Positions 9,713 to 17,828 are shown, counted from the stretch's first letter. The stretch: 29,873 nt of DNA from Deltaproteobacteria bacterium (GCA_013287405.1 JABDDW010000013.1:1-29873); one strand, 5' to 3'. Made by a program: numbers and translations. Notes: generated from the sequence alone by a model not told the origin.

Positions 9713-9758
9713 CCCACGTTCTTTTTCCGATAGGTTATCAGGAGAAAAAGAACGTGGG
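9713..9758 (+). promoter_or_regulatory. 15-bp perfect hairpin enclosing the start codon of the PilZ gene
   Basis: The arms 9713-9727 and 9744-9758 are perfect reverse complements of each other (one arm reads CCCACGTTCTTTTTC). The loop is 16 bases and can add a GATA/TATC pairing. The 3' arm contains the GTG at 9754-9756, and the AGGAG ribosome site (9740-9744) sits in the loop edge. No T-run follows on either strand, so it is a poor terminator. In RNA it could hide the start codon and act as a translational switch; as DNA it could be a protein-binding site. Confidence 0.55.
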
Positions 9759-10356
9759 AGCTGCTACCCGCCACAGAACTAAAATAATGCCGAGGCACCG
9801 CTTTAGCGATAAAGATAAAGAGGTCATTCGCTTTATTGATTCTAAGCGATCTCGAATTATGAGCACGGTCATCATCGACATTTCAGAGACCGGGGTGGGT
9901 TTTCTGACCTCAGCGCGGCTTGCTCCGAATATTGGCGAAATTATTAAAATGGATTTCGCCCCCCTTGGATCCATGAGAATGGCTTGTCAAGGGCGGGTTA
10001 TTCACATGGAAGCTCCTCCTCAAAATACCGGTTGGGGCAAGTACCCCGGCACCGTCAAGGTCGGCGTCCAATTCTACAATTTACCTAAGGCCTACCGTGA
10101 AATTCTTCACAAAGTTCTAAAGAGGGCCTTTGAAGAATCTGGGCGGCAAGTTTCAGAGTACACTGACATTACGGTAAAAAAAGAGCCAGGCTGGCTGAGG
10201 AAGAACATTTGGAGCCTACTTGCCACGATCCTGATCCTCTCAGGAGCCGGCTATGGCGTTTACCTCTACGCCACTTCGGAACAGGGTTTAGACGATGAGA
10301 GACCTCGAGAAAGCACTTGGGCTAGTCAATTTTTTGAGCGAACAATCCACAAATAA
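9754..10356 (+). CDS. PilZ-domain protein with C-terminal membrane anchor
   Basis: Probable cyclic-di-GMP receptor. The basic N-terminus contains arginines in RHRTK and PRHRFS that can supply the RxxxR half of the binding site, and DISETGVGF near residue 47 matches the D/NxSxxG half. The beta-barrel region runs to about residue 130. A hydrophobic helix at about 153-172 is followed by a short acidic tail, so the protein is likely tail-anchored with the PilZ domain in the cytoplasm. The start taken is GTG 9754, nine bases after AGGAG; ATG 9787 is possible and would remove the first arginines. The start codon sits in a strong hairpin. The gene converges on the ferredoxin gene with a 3-base gap and no terminator between them. 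Confidence 0.8.
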   Translation: MGAATRHRTKIMPRHRFSDKDKEVIRFIDSKRSRIMSTVIIDISETGVGFLTSARLAPNIGEIIKMDFAPLGSMRMACQGRVIHMEAPPQNTGWGKYPGTVKVGVQFYNLPKAYREILHKVLKRAFEESGRQVSEYTDITVKKEPGWLRKNIWSLLATILILSGAGYGVYLYATSEQGLDDERPRESTWASQFFERTIHK

Positions 10357-10359
10357 AAA

Positions 10360-10737
10360 TTAGTGCGGATTTTCTTTGACCAAGTTTCTATTCCAGTCTG
10401 GAATTCTCACGACGATGTCTTTATTACCCTGTGGAATACACTGACAAGCCAACCTCGATTTCAAGGAGTTATCAGGGGCGTTATCAAGCTGGTCAAGCTC
10501 TTGGTCGGATGCCTCGTTACAGGTCTCAAGCCCCTCTTCTACGATGATATGACAGGTAGAACAAGCGGCCACGCCGCCGCAGGAGTGCTCGATATCAATC
10601 TTAGCCAAACCTATGGCAATATCTAAGATACTTCCGGGCTCCCCTACCCCCCCGTGTTTAGAAAGGACCACGGGCACATCCACCGACTTATCCTGAGGTT
10701 TGAACGTCACTTTGTAAGTCTTCTTCATTTCCATCAT
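10360..10737 (-). CDS. fdx: 2Fe-2S ferredoxin, adrenodoxin/ISC type
   Basis: Small electron carrier of the plant/vertebrate-type ferredoxin fold, about 125 residues. The cluster ligands are visible as C-x5-C-x2-C in HSCGGVAACSTC and a fourth cysteine in LACQC about 40 residues later, the spacing of the adrenodoxin/Fdx class that serves Fe-S cluster assembly or P450-like partners. No isc genes lie alongside, so the partner is unknown. ATG codons at 10737, 10734 and 10728 (and a TTG at 10743) are all in frame; none has a strong ribosome site. The gene runs toward the PilZ gene and diverges from the SWIB gene. Confidence 0.9.
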   Translation of the reverse strand: MMEMKKTYKVTFKPQDKSVDVPVVLSKHGGVGEPGSILDIAIGLAKIDIEHSCGGVAACSTCHIIVEEGLETCNEASDQELDQLDNAPDNSLKSRLACQCIPQGNKDIVVRIPDWNRNLVKENPH

Positions 10738-10897
10738 GAACAAAGATAATCTGCCTTTTTCCCACTGACAAGGAGGGTTTTTGAGCCTTTCTCAGAGGAG
10801 AACTGCATATTTTCCTTGCACTTCCGCCCCTAGGGAGGATTGAATGGTGTTATGTAAATATATTGTACAGAACTTAACCTCTAAATAGGAGCAAGAA

Positions 10898-11191
10898 ATG
10901 GCTACAAAAAAGAAAAAGAAAACCGCTGGAAAAACTAAAAAGAAAGCCGGTGGAACGTTCATGAAACCTTGCACCATCAGCGCTCAGTTATCTGAAGTTG
11001 TTGGAACCAAGGCCATTCCTCGTACGGAAGTCGTAAAGAAATTATGGGTTTATATTAAGAAGCACGGCCTTCAAGACACAAAGAACCGTCGCATGATCAA
11101 TGCTGACGAAAATCTCAAACCCATTTTCGGCGGAAAGAAGCAAGTTTCTATGTTTGAAATGACGAAATACGTCAGCAAGCATCTTACGTAA
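10898..11191 (+). CDS. Stand-alone SWIB/MDM2-domain protein
   Basis: A 97-residue protein with a very basic Lys-rich tail (first 18 residues) followed by one SWIB domain. Domain signatures are FMKPCTISAQLSEVVG, the central VVKKLWVYIKKHGLQD, then the conserved NRRMINADENLKPIFG and the final helix FEMTKYVSKHLT. SWIB domains occur in eukaryotic chromatin remodellers, and small free-standing versions exist in Chlamydia and some other bacteria; a DNA- or chromatin-associated role is inferred from the basic tail only. TAGGAG upstream of the ATG is good. The gene is followed by a strong hairpin terminator. Confidence 0.9.
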   Translation: MATKKKKKTAGKTKKKAGGTFMKPCTISAQLSEVVGTKAIPRTEVVKKLWVYIKKHGLQDTKNRRMINADENLKPIFGGKKQVSMFEMTKYVSKHLT

Positions 11192-11219
11192 GATTTGCTT
11201 TTAAAGTTTAATCTTTGAG

Positions 11220-11248
11220 AAAAGCCACCCTTTAGGGTGGCTTTTTTT
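11220..11248. terminator. Bidirectional hairpin terminator
   Basis: An 11-bp perfect stem (11220-11230 with 11235-11245, loop TTTA) followed by a T-run. It ends the SWIB transcript. The A-run on the left side lets it also end the leftward E1 operon, whose stop codon overlaps the right edge. Confidence 0.85.
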
Positions 11249-12302
11249 AAGGCACTTCTGCCAAGAGTCCCCGTATCTCGCCCACAATATTTTCTAGCTG
11301 GGGCACACTGGCTTCTTCGAGGGCAGGATTCAAACCAATCCCGGGCAAATTTTGGCCTGCAAGGACCCTTGGTCTCGCTTCAAGTTCGTAAAAAAGCTCC
11401 TCGATGGTTCTTCGGGTCAAGTGCTCACCAAAACTCGTCACTTCCGTGTCTTCGTTCACAAAGAGCACTCTTTTTGTCTTCTTTATTGAAGACTTGATCA
11501 TAGCCCAATCATAAGGATATAGAGATCGCATATCGATGACCTCAATATCCTTGCCTTCTCCAGCCAGATCCTCGGCGGCTTTTTTGCATAAAGGGAGGGT
11601 GCGCCCATAACTGACTACGGTGGCCTGACTTCCTTCTCTTACAATCTTCCCTTGACCTATCGGCACGACATATTCTTGAAGTTTGGGCCACTTCGGCTTC
11701 CAGTGAGTTCGATCTCCCAGAGGAGCGTCGATCATGCTTCGTAACTCTTTTTCGTCAAGAGGCTCACCCGGAATAAGCTCATCGCCTTTGACTCTAAGAA
11801 GGGCCTTCGGTTTTAAATAAAGAACGGGATTGGGCTCCTTAAGAGCGGCTAACATCAGGCCATAGGCATCCAGGGGTGTTGAAGGCATAACAATCTTCCA
11901 GCCGGGAAGCCTCGTGGCCCAGGCATCGAAACTATGACTATGATATATGGAGCCCCGAATTCCAGATCCTACTGGGGTCATCACCGTCATAGGCATCGGG
12001 AATTGACCGTAACTCGCCCAACAGGTGTTTCCGGCAATTTTCAAAAGATCAATTGTGTTGAAAATATAATCACAAAACTGAATCTCAGCAACGCATCGAC
12101 TTTTAGCCAAAGCTAAACCCATGGCCATGCCAATTATGCCCCGTTCATCAAGGGGACTGTTCCAAGTCGTTTTAAGACCTTGAGTAGCGGTAAATACCCC
12201 TCCAAGGGGTGGACCGACATCTTGACCAAAGATATCTTTGAGATCCAAATTTTCTTCGCCAAAGTGAAGAGCCATTCTGATAGCTTGTGCAAGATTGGCC
12301 AT
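11247..12302 (-). CDS. 2-oxoacid dehydrogenase E1 component, beta subunit
   Basis: Forms the alpha2beta2 thiamine-diphosphate-dependent decarboxylase of a pyruvate or branched-chain 2-oxoacid dehydrogenase complex. Recognisable are the N-terminal NLAQAIRMAL, FGQDVGPPLGGVFTATQGL, the DERGIIGMAMGLALA stretch, HSHSFDAWATRLPGWKIVMPSTP, and the C-terminal transketolase domain with VVSYGRTLPLCKKA and EVIDMRSLYPYDW. The start is ATG 12302, preceded by GGAGGAAG. This ATG shares one base with the stop codon of the upstream alpha gene (TAATG), so the two are translationally coupled. The length (351 aa) is normal. E2 and E3 genes are not in view. A branched-chain substrate is my first guess; pyruvate cannot be excluded. 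Confidence 0.92.
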   Translation of the reverse strand: MANLAQAIRMALHFGEENLDLKDIFGQDVGPPLGGVFTATQGLKTTWNSPLDERGIIGMAMGLALAKSRCVAEIQFCDYIFNTIDLLKIAGNTCWASYGQFPMPMTVMTPVGSGIRGSIYHSHSFDAWATRLPGWKIVMPSTPLDAYGLMLAALKEPNPVLYLKPKALLRVKGDELIPGEPLDEKELRSMIDAPLGDRTHWKPKWPKLQEYVVPIGQGKIVREGSQATVVSYGRTLPLCKKAAEDLAGEGKDIEVIDMRSLYPYDWAMIKSSIKKTKRVLFVNEDTEVTSFGEHLTRRTIEELFYELEARPRVLAGQNLPGIGLNPALEEASVPQLENIVGEIRGLLAEVP

Positions 12303-13294
12303 TAGAACTTCCTCCAATCTGCATTTTCATTATCAGCATAAACAAAATCCCAGATGGATTCAGCCGTCGGGGCCGGTTCACTTCGGGCCTGTTCTAGTGC
12401 CTTCATACTTTCTTGATTGTATTTCTCATAGACATTTGCAATTTGATTTTTATCCATAATTTTATTTTTGAGAAGCTTAGCTTCTAAAACCGCAAGACAA
12501 TCCTCTTCTTCTTTTACGAAATTAGCCCCCGAGGCCGATGAGTGGCCGTATAATCTCGAAACACAGGCCTGAAGGAGAAAGGGCTTTCGCTCTGTACGAA
12601 CATAAGTTATGGCCTCTTGGAGGGCATGCCACGATTTTTCGACGTCATTACCATCTATAATATTCGTTTTTATGCCAAAGGCTCTTCCACGATCTGCAAC
12701 ATTTTTTTCTCCGTGTTGCCCTTCATAGGCTGTTGATATCCCCCAATGGTTGTCTTCAACCAAAATAAGAATTGGGAGCTCCCGACCGGGCCGGCTCGAC
12801 CAAATAAGGCAACTGGCAAAATCGCCTTCAGCTGTGCCAGCATCTCCTCCTGTCACAATAGTAATCCCTTTAGATTTTTCTCTTTTTTGAGCCCAGGCCG
12901 TCCCCAAAGCCATCGAGTACTGCACCTCAATGGGTGATGATATCGGTGCCACATTCCATTTTCTTATGGCGTAATGGTTACAAAAGTTTCGCCCATGGGA
13001 GGACGAATCGGTGGCTAGATTTTTCATCATACGAACACCATCGATCATGTCTAAACCCATGGCCACTAAAACAGGAGTAGATCGGTAGTGGAGATGAAGC
13101 CAATCATAGTCAAGCCCCTCCCCCTTTTTTAGGAGCAATCCGAGAGGAACATCAAAGGCCTCTTGCCCTGGCCCTCCAATCCAAAAAAAACCTTCACCGG
13201 ATTTATAAATCCTGATGAGTCGTTCTTCGAGAAGGCGTGATTTGACCATAAGGTCGTGAATTTTTGTAAGCGGTAATTTTGAATCTTTTGTCAT
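12302..13294 (-). CDS. 2-oxoacid dehydrogenase E1 component, alpha subunit
   Basis: Partner of the beta subunit encoded directly downstream. The thiamine-diphosphate motif is visible as GGDAGTAEGDF followed, about 25 residues on, by LVEDNHWGIS. Other family stretches are GGPGQEAFDVPLGLLL, LHYRSTPVLVAMGL, GVRMMKNLATDSSSHGRN and the loop RLYGHSSASG, the position where regulatory serines lie in mitochondrial homologues. ATG 13294 is preferred over an upstream TTG (13330) because the extra 12 residues do not look like the family; no good ribosome site precedes either. The gene diverges from the PAS gene across about 95 bp, which must hold both promoters. The chain is 330 residues, ordinary for the family. 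Confidence 0.92.
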   Translation of the reverse strand: MTKDSKLPLTKIHDLMVKSRLLEERLIRIYKSGEGFFWIGGPGQEAFDVPLGLLLKKGEGLDYDWLHLHYRSTPVLVAMGLDMIDGVRMMKNLATDSSSHGRNFCNHYAIRKWNVAPISSPIEVQYSMALGTAWAQKREKSKGITIVTGGDAGTAEGDFASCLIWSSRPGRELPILILVEDNHWGISTAYEGQHGEKNVADRGRAFGIKTNIIDGNDVEKSWHALQEAITYVRTERKPFLLQACVSRLYGHSSASGANFVKEEEDCLAVLEAKLLKNKIMDKNQIANVYEKYNQESMKALEQARSEPAPTAESIWDFVYADNENADWRKF

Positions 13295-13389
13295 GCATTG
13301 GAGGATAATAGTGGGTTTTATTGAAGTCAAACTGCTTTGACTTCAAAATTGATTGGAAAATAGGATATTTAAGAATAGGGTTTCCCTTA

Positions 13390-14889
13390 ATGGAGTATCC
13401 TGATTCGCTAAATCATGTAGGGCTTACGGAAAAGCTTATCGATACTAGTCTTGATGGCGTGATCGCCTTTGATACAGAGTTTCGATATACGATTTTTAAT
13501 CCAGCCATGGAGCGAATATCTGGATTGCCCAAGTCTGCGGTTTTAGGTCGGAGCGCCTTTGAAGCCTTTCCCTTTCTTTTAGAAGTAGGCGAAGACGAAC
13601 ATTTTAAAAGAACAGTTCAGGGACGTCCCAGTCTTTCTCAAGGACACTACACCGTCCCAGAGACCGGAAAGACGGGGAACTATGAAGCCCTTTACTCCCC
13701 GCTTTTTGATTCTACAAAAAAAGTCGTAGGGGGGTTTGCTATAATTAGAGAAGTTACGGAGTGGAAGCGCACGAGACGGATTCTTGAAGAAACTCAAGTC
13801 AAATTGGCTACACTTAATAATGTCACCAGTGACGCCATCATCACCTGTAATCATTTTGGAGAAATTCTTTCTTGGAATAAGAGCGCTGAAACAATATTTG
13901 GATATATTGGATCGATTCCTCTTCCCAAACATTTAGAGTCCATCATCCCGGGGTTTAGTTGGGAAAGTGATATTAAGATCGCTGGAAAACCATATGACTT
14001 AGAAACAAAACTTCGAATGCATGGAATTAGACAAAACGGGAGTAGCGTTCCGATCCAGATTTCTTCATCACGCTGGACTTTTGCTGATAGAATTTTACTC
14101 ACCCTTTCTATCCGCGATCTTACGGAAATTAATCACTTTGAGCATAAAGCTGACGAACAGCGTGAGATCAGCGAGGCCGTCCTTGAAATTCATGAAGCCC
14201 TTCATCAGGGTTTGGTTTTAGCAGAACTTCATACCCATAAGCCGTTATATATTAATCAGGCTTATGCTAACATGTTGGGCTACTCCGTAGATGAATTGAT
14301 GAAGATGCCCGACTTACTCTGTCTTCTCAGACCAGACCAACTCCCTTTAATGAAGAAACGCATCGCGAATCGAATCAAATCTGAGCGGGGTAAGGACTTT
14401 AGTGAAACCGTTTTAATGCACAAAAAAGGCTTTGAGGTATATATCGATGTGGCCATGAAGGAGATCGAGACAACGGCTGGGTTGGCTTCGTTCAACATAA
14501 TACGGGACATCACTCATAGAAAATTGAGTGAGCAGGCCTTAAAAAAATCCGAGAGACAATTTCGCTTTATGTTTGAAAAAGCAAGAGCGACGGTTTGCCT
14601 CTTAGACGAGAATGGCTCCATAACTAATCTCAACCCCGCATTCGAGACAACCTTAGAGCATCCTCGGATTGACTGGATTGGAAAACCTTTTCTTCTCCTC
14701 GTTAACCCCGAAGATTTAGGCAAGTACATGGAATGCTTTAACGGAGCAAGAACCTCCAGTAACGAGTATGAAACCAAGGTCCGTCTAGTCAAAGGAAATC
14801 TCGAGAACGTGGAAGTCGAAATTTCAGTCGCGGGAATTTTAGATGATGGCCAGGTGGATACGATCATGCTCATTCTTAAAGGTTTATGA
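13390..14889 (+). CDS. Multi-PAS sensor protein without an output domain
   Basis: Cytoplasmic sensory protein of about 499 residues made of three or four PAS domains in a row. Typical PAS beginnings are LIDTSLDGVIAFDTEFRYT, TSDAIITCNHFGEILSWNK, then IHEALHQGLVLAELHTHKP and EKARATVCLLDENGSITNL; PAC-type ends include GGFAIIREVTEWKRTRR and ASFNIIRDITHRKLSEQAL. A short coiled linker joins the second and third. After the last PAS the chain simply ends (MLILKGL), with no histidine kinase, GGDEF, EAL or HTH domain. ATG 13390 is preferred; a TTG at 13321 is also open. The next gene converges with a 2-base gap. The output partner may be encoded elsewhere, or the protein may have lost its effector. Confidence 0.85.
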   Translation: MEYPDSLNHVGLTEKLIDTSLDGVIAFDTEFRYTIFNPAMERISGLPKSAVLGRSAFEAFPFLLEVGEDEHFKRTVQGRPSLSQGHYTVPETGKTGNYEALYSPLFDSTKKVVGGFAIIREVTEWKRTRRILEETQVKLATLNNVTSDAIITCNHFGEILSWNKSAETIFGYIGSIPLPKHLESIIPGFSWESDIKIAGKPYDLETKLRMHGIRQNGSSVPIQISSSRWTFADRILLTLSIRDLTEINHFEHKADEQREISEAVLEIHEALHQGLVLAELHTHKPLYINQAYANMLGYSVDELMKMPDLLCLLRPDQLPLMKKRIANRIKSERGKDFSETVLMHKKGFEVYIDVAMKEIETTAGLASFNIIRDITHRKLSEQALKKSERQFRFMFEKARATVCLLDENGSITNLNPAFETTLEHPRIDWIGKPFLLLVNPEDLGKYMECFNGARTSSNEYETKVRLVKGNLENVEVEISVAGILDDGQVDTIMLILKGL

Positions 14890-14891
14890 GT

Positions 14892-15428
14892 TCAGGTTGA
14901 ACTCGTAATTTTTAATCTCTTTAGAATCTTTGGCGAATGGATCACGGCCCACGAAAGAAAAAAATACTTTATTCCCCTTCCTATCAAGACGGCAAAAAAC
15001 ACCTGATTCATTTTCATATGGGCCAGCCCAGCAATCGCAACAGCCACATGCTGAGGCAGTGGACCAACCGAAATGAACCCCAGTCCCAGGTATCCATGCT
15101 CGGAGATGTACCGGGAGGAGTCAATCCACGATTTAGAAGTAAAGGCATTGGGGATAAAATAGGTCACGACGCTTTCTCCGTAAAGACTCGCTAAGTAGGC
15201 AAATGAAGTGGCTCCTATGGTGGAACCCACCGTGGCCCATGTCGACGCAAGTATCCATTTTTTGGGGCGAACCACAACCGCCGGAAGCAACAACGCCTCT
15301 ACAGAAACGACAAAAACATAGGCATCGGCTGCAGCAAGAAGCGCCAGCATCGGGTCATACCACCACTGTCCGGAGTACTGTTCTAGATAGGCGAGAATTT
15401 TTTTTAGAGAACCACTTATCTTGCTCAT
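14892..15428 (-). CDS. VTT/DedA-like (YqaA-type) membrane protein
   Basis: Small polytopic inner-membrane protein of the SNARE-associated/VTT group, about 178 residues. There are hydrophobic segments near 25-50, 60-80, 105-135 and 140-165. Family-like features are the AAADAYVFVVSVEALLLPA segment, GSTIGATSFAYLASLYGE with its small-residue spacing, and GPLPQHVAVAIAGLAHM, corresponding to the re-entrant loop with a conserved proline. Homologues have been linked to lipid scrambling or membrane homeostasis; the role here is inferred only from family. ATG 15428 is used, with no strong ribosome site. It is separated from the gene upstream by a terminator. Confidence 0.75.
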   Translation of the reverse strand: MSKISGSLKKILAYLEQYSGQWWYDPMLALLAAADAYVFVVSVEALLLPAVVVRPKKWILASTWATVGSTIGATSFAYLASLYGESVVTYFIPNAFTSKSWIDSSRYISEHGYLGLGFISVGPLPQHVAVAIAGLAHMKMNQVFFAVLIGRGIKYFFLSWAVIHSPKILKRLKITSST

Positions 15429-15444
15429 GACCAAAATGTATAAA

Positions 15445-15479
15445 AAAACCCGGATACCTGCAAAAGATATCCGGGTTTT
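15445..15479 (-). terminator. Hairpin terminator after the proline-rich secreted protein gene
   Basis: A 12-bp perfect stem (15445-15456 with 15468-15479, 11-base loop). Read on the minus strand it ends in a run of seven T, which suits the leftward gene at 15545-17236. It lies just upstream of the VTT gene. Confidence 0.85.
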
Positions 15480-15544
15480 GATGTACTAATTATGGTCTAC
15501 GCTACTGCCGGTACGGGTAGTAGGGTAGTAGCCGTACCCGCAGG

Positions 15545-17236
15545 TTAGTTGCCGGCCGCTACATTATTAGTCTTCATAACATTCAACCCTTCTTCAACTT
15601 TCGCTGTGAAGTCATTGAGCATGTTTTGAAGATCAGACATTGAAACCTTAATCGAAACACCAGGTGCACAATCGCCTTTTTTCGAGGTCACAACCGACAT
15701 TATTGCGTCTTCGTCAGTAGCAGCCGGAGGCTTGTCTTGATTAAGCTTAATAAGATCGCCTTCGGAAACTTCGCACTGGTAAGTCTCATCACTGTTGGGA
15801 AGCTGAGCATCCCCAGAGATCGTCGTATTGACCGCAAAAATATGAGTCAATATGGCCTGACTTACATCCGCAACGTTTCCTTGCTGAATGTCAGTAGCAG
15901 CTTGAGTAACCTGATCATCAGTTTGAGCTACGATGGGATCAGGCACAGGAGCTTCAACCTGGTTAATTACAGGCTGATTTGCAGCAAGTTGAGCAGCTTC
16001 TTGATCTCTAGCGGCCTGATCTGCTGCGAGTTCATCCGCATCGGCTTGAGCATTAGCTGCTTGTTCTGCAGCCAATTCCTCAGCTTGGGCTTGAGCTTCG
16101 GCCACTTGCTGATCATAACGCTGTTGCAAGTAAGCGGCCCAGAGGTAGTCTGCCAATAATTCGTTGGCCCTACGATAGTGGTAACGGGGACGGAAGTAGT
16201 AACCGTATCCCACGTTCCAGGTGTAGGTCACGAAGGGAGTGTAACCAAAGGAACACCCTGCCCACCAACAGTAGTTGTAGGGGTTATTCCAAGCGACCCA
16301 GCCTCCGGGTGTATAATAGATGCCGTACCACGGAGCCCAAATTGGAGTGTAAACACGAACAAACCAACCACCATGATCTCGGTGATCATAATGTCTGTCA
16401 AAGTCATAGTCTCGACCATTGATTCTGGTCCTGTAGTTACGCTCGACCACCTCAACTCGTTTGTTGTTCACAATCTTCACTGAGGTCCTTTCAATAATTA
16501 CGTTATTGTGGACCTCAATTTTTGTAACATTCTTCTGGCGGGTGACGACTTGGCCAGGGCTCTTCTCAACAATCGTTCCATCTTTCTGCTTGGTGACGGT
16601 GTGCGATTGAGTGAAACTTGACCCAGGTAGCACAGTTTTTTGGCTACCATCCTTTCCTTTGACAACAGTTGCTCCTGACGTAAGGAACGTTTTCGTTGCA
16701 CCTGTCTTAGGATCTTTTTTCGTCTTCACAACCGCAGGGGGCGGTTTTACAGAACCCGGAGGACGCTTAGCCGGTGGCTTCTGTCCTGGAGGAGTTACTG
16801 GTGGTTTCTGTCCTGGAGGAGTTACCGGTGGCTTCTGTCCTGGAGGAGTTACCGGTGGCTTCTGTCCTGGAGGAGTTACCGGTGGCTTCTGTCCTGGAGG
16901 AGTTACCGGTGGCTTATGCGAAGGCTGCTGAACTGGAGCAGCTGGTCTTGATGGTTCAGGGGCTTTTTGAACCGGAGCTGGTGCAGGTGCAGCCGGTCGC
17001 GAGGGTTCAGGCGCACGCTGCGGAGGCTCTGGTGCACGCTGTGTGGGCGCCGGAGCTGACTGTCTCGGTGGTTCAGGAGCGCGCTGTGGAGGCTCCGACC
17101 GGGGTGGTGGCGATGATGGCGCACTATTATGTGCTGGCGCTGGCGATGGATGCTGACCTTTTTGATCTGCAATAGCCATCGATGCCGTTGAAGCGATATA
17201 CACCGCGACCACAGCAAAGCTAAAAAGGTTTTTCAT
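15545..17236 (-). CDS. Proline-rich secreted protein with repeat region and Trp/Tyr-rich domain
   Basis: Exported protein of about 563 residues; I do not know its function. The start is ATG 17236, after GGGAGAACAA, followed by a clear signal peptide ending near residue 24. Then come a Pro/Ala/Glu-rich stretch with RAPEPP-type repeats (about 25-110) and five copies of the nonamer KPPVTPPGQ. A beta-rich segment carries TVVKGKDGSQKTVLPG, and a strongly aromatic domain follows (GGWFVRVYTPIWAPWYG and onward). Next is an Ala/Gln/Glu-rich helix with near-repeats of AQAEELAAEQAA. The last ~100 residues include CEVSEGDLIKLN and SKKGDCAPGVSIKVSMSDL, two cysteines that may pair; I have seen similar C-terminal blocks in other secreted bacterial proteins. 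An envelope-spanning or surface role is plausible. Confidence 0.8.
   Translation of the reverse strand: MKNLFSFAVVAVYIASTASMAIADQKGQHPSPAPAHNSAPSSPPPRSEPPQRAPEPPRQSAPAPTQRAPEPPQRAPEPSRPAAPAPAPVQKAPEPSRPAAPVQQPSHKPPVTPPGQKPPVTPPGQKPPVTPPGQKPPVTPPGQKPPVTPPGQKPPAKRPPGSVKPPPAVVKTKKDPKTGATKTFLTSGATVVKGKDGSQKTVLPGSSFTQSHTVTKQKDGTIVEKSPGQVVTRQKNVTKIEVHNNVIIERTSVKIVNNKRVEVVERNYRTRINGRDYDFDRHYDHRDHGGWFVRVYTPIWAPWYGIYYTPGGWVAWNNPYNYCWWAGCSFGYTPFVTYTWNVGYGYYFRPRYHYRRANELLADYLWAAYLQQRYDQQVAEAQAQAEELAAEQAANAQADADELAADQAARDQEAAQLAANQPVINQVEAPVPDPIVAQTDDQVTQAATDIQQGNVADVSQAILTHIFAVNTTISGDAQLPNSDETYQCEVSEGDLIKLNQDKPPAATDEDAIMSVVTSKKGDCAPGVSIKVSMSDLQNMLNDFTAKVEEGLNVMKTNNVAAGN
16773..16907. repeat. 27-bp tandem repeat (5 units) inside the proline-rich gene
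   Basis: Five head-to-tail units of 27 bases (16773, 16800, 16827, 16854 and 16881), almost identical, plus a partial sixth. Each encodes nine residues (KPPVTPPGQ on the minus strand). The frame is kept, so copy-number change would lengthen or shorten the proline-rich stalk without breaking the gene. Confidence 0.95.
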
Positions 17237-17563
17237 TTGTTCTCCCATTTTTTTGGTTAGATAAACTTCCCGGGGGAACACTAAGCGAATGACATGCCAT
17301 TTAAGAAATTGGACTCAACCCGCCGCTGCGCAGTTTTGAATTCTGCAATCCTAAAAGGTTTGCAGAATTTTACAGTTTCTTAGAAATTTATATTCACAAG
17401 ACAGGTCTTTTCAGTTTCCTTTTGGCACTAGACCAAATTTTTTGGACTCAAAATGTTCCAAGATTTAAGATTTCCATTTTTTGTTGGAATTCAATTACTT
17501 ACCGAATGACCTTGACGTAACGATTTATTGGCATTACAAGCTTGTTGTACTTATTGTGTCTGT
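17237..17563. other. Intergenic region upstream of the initiator tRNA
   Basis: No gene seen in these 327 bases. It must contain the leftward promoter of the proline-rich protein gene and the rightward tRNA promoter. A candidate for the latter is TTGGCA (17528-17533) and TATTGT (17552-17557) with an 18-base spacer, placing transcription just before the tRNA. Confidence 0.4.
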
Positions 17564-17640
<77 letters not shown>

Positions 17641-17674
17641 ACTAAAAAAGTTGGTAAAAAGACGGAAATACAAA

Positions 17675-17706
17675 GGGTTAGAAAAAACTTCTAACCCATT
17701 TTTTTT
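17675..17706 (+). terminator. Terminator after tRNA-fMet (element-borne)
   Basis: A 9-bp stem (17675-17683 with 17689-17697, loop AAAAC) followed by ATTTTTTTT. It lies inside the integrated element, so the element supplies the terminator of the host tRNA. A hairpin of different sequence holds the same place after the second att copy (26578). Confidence 0.85.
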
Positions 17707-17723
17707 GCTCAAAATCTGGGGCG

Positions 17724-17743
17724 TGTGACCAATTTGTGACCAA
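17724..17743 (+). repeat. Paired 9-bp direct repeats, possible integrase arm sites
   Basis: TGTGACCAA occurs at 17724-17732 and again at 17735-17743, on an 11-base period that puts both on one face of the helix. It lies between att and the integrase gene, where tyrosine integrases often have arm-type binding sites. A pair of different sequence but the same period is in the equivalent place of the second element. Confidence 0.5.
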
Positions 17744-17764
17744 CGGAAATGAGTACAAGGCTTT

Positions 17765-17799
17765 ACTGCAAGGATTTTCAATTTTTGCTGCATTAGATT
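17765..17799 (+). repeat. 35-bp regulatory-looking repeat, copy 1 (before integrase)
   Basis: This stretch, beginning ACTGCAAGG and ending CTGCATTAGATT, matches 18944-18978 at 30 of 35 positions. Copy 1 ends 29 bases before the integrase start. Copy 2 lies before the AlpA-like gene. Confidence 0.7.
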
Positions 17800-17828
17800 T
17801 TTAAGTTTGCCCGCCGTATAAGCGCCAA

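Noticed and set aside
10363..10626. 87-residue plus-strand ORF
   Set aside because: It lies opposite the ferredoxin gene, whose cysteine motif is unmistakable.
13579..13932. 117-residue minus-strand ORF
   Set aside because: Antisense to the PAS gene, with no domain and no ribosome site.
14514..14873. 119-residue minus-strand ORF
   Set aside because: Antisense shadow of the last PAS domain.
15509..15539. Inverted repeat GGTACGG/CCGTACC just after the proline-rich gene
   Set aside because: Only seven pairs with a long loop and no T-run; the strong terminator at 15445 explains transcript ending. The Tyr/Pro-like codons there may be an old gene end but nothing firm supports it.
16773..16907. 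Repeat block that might be taken for a CRISPR array
   Set aside because: Units are head-to-tail without spacers and stay in frame in a coding gene.
16611..16931. Long plus-strand ORF reading GGFCPGGVT repeats
   Set aside because: It is the complement of the 27-bp repeats of the minus-strand proline-rich gene, which has a signal peptide, ribosome site and terminator.
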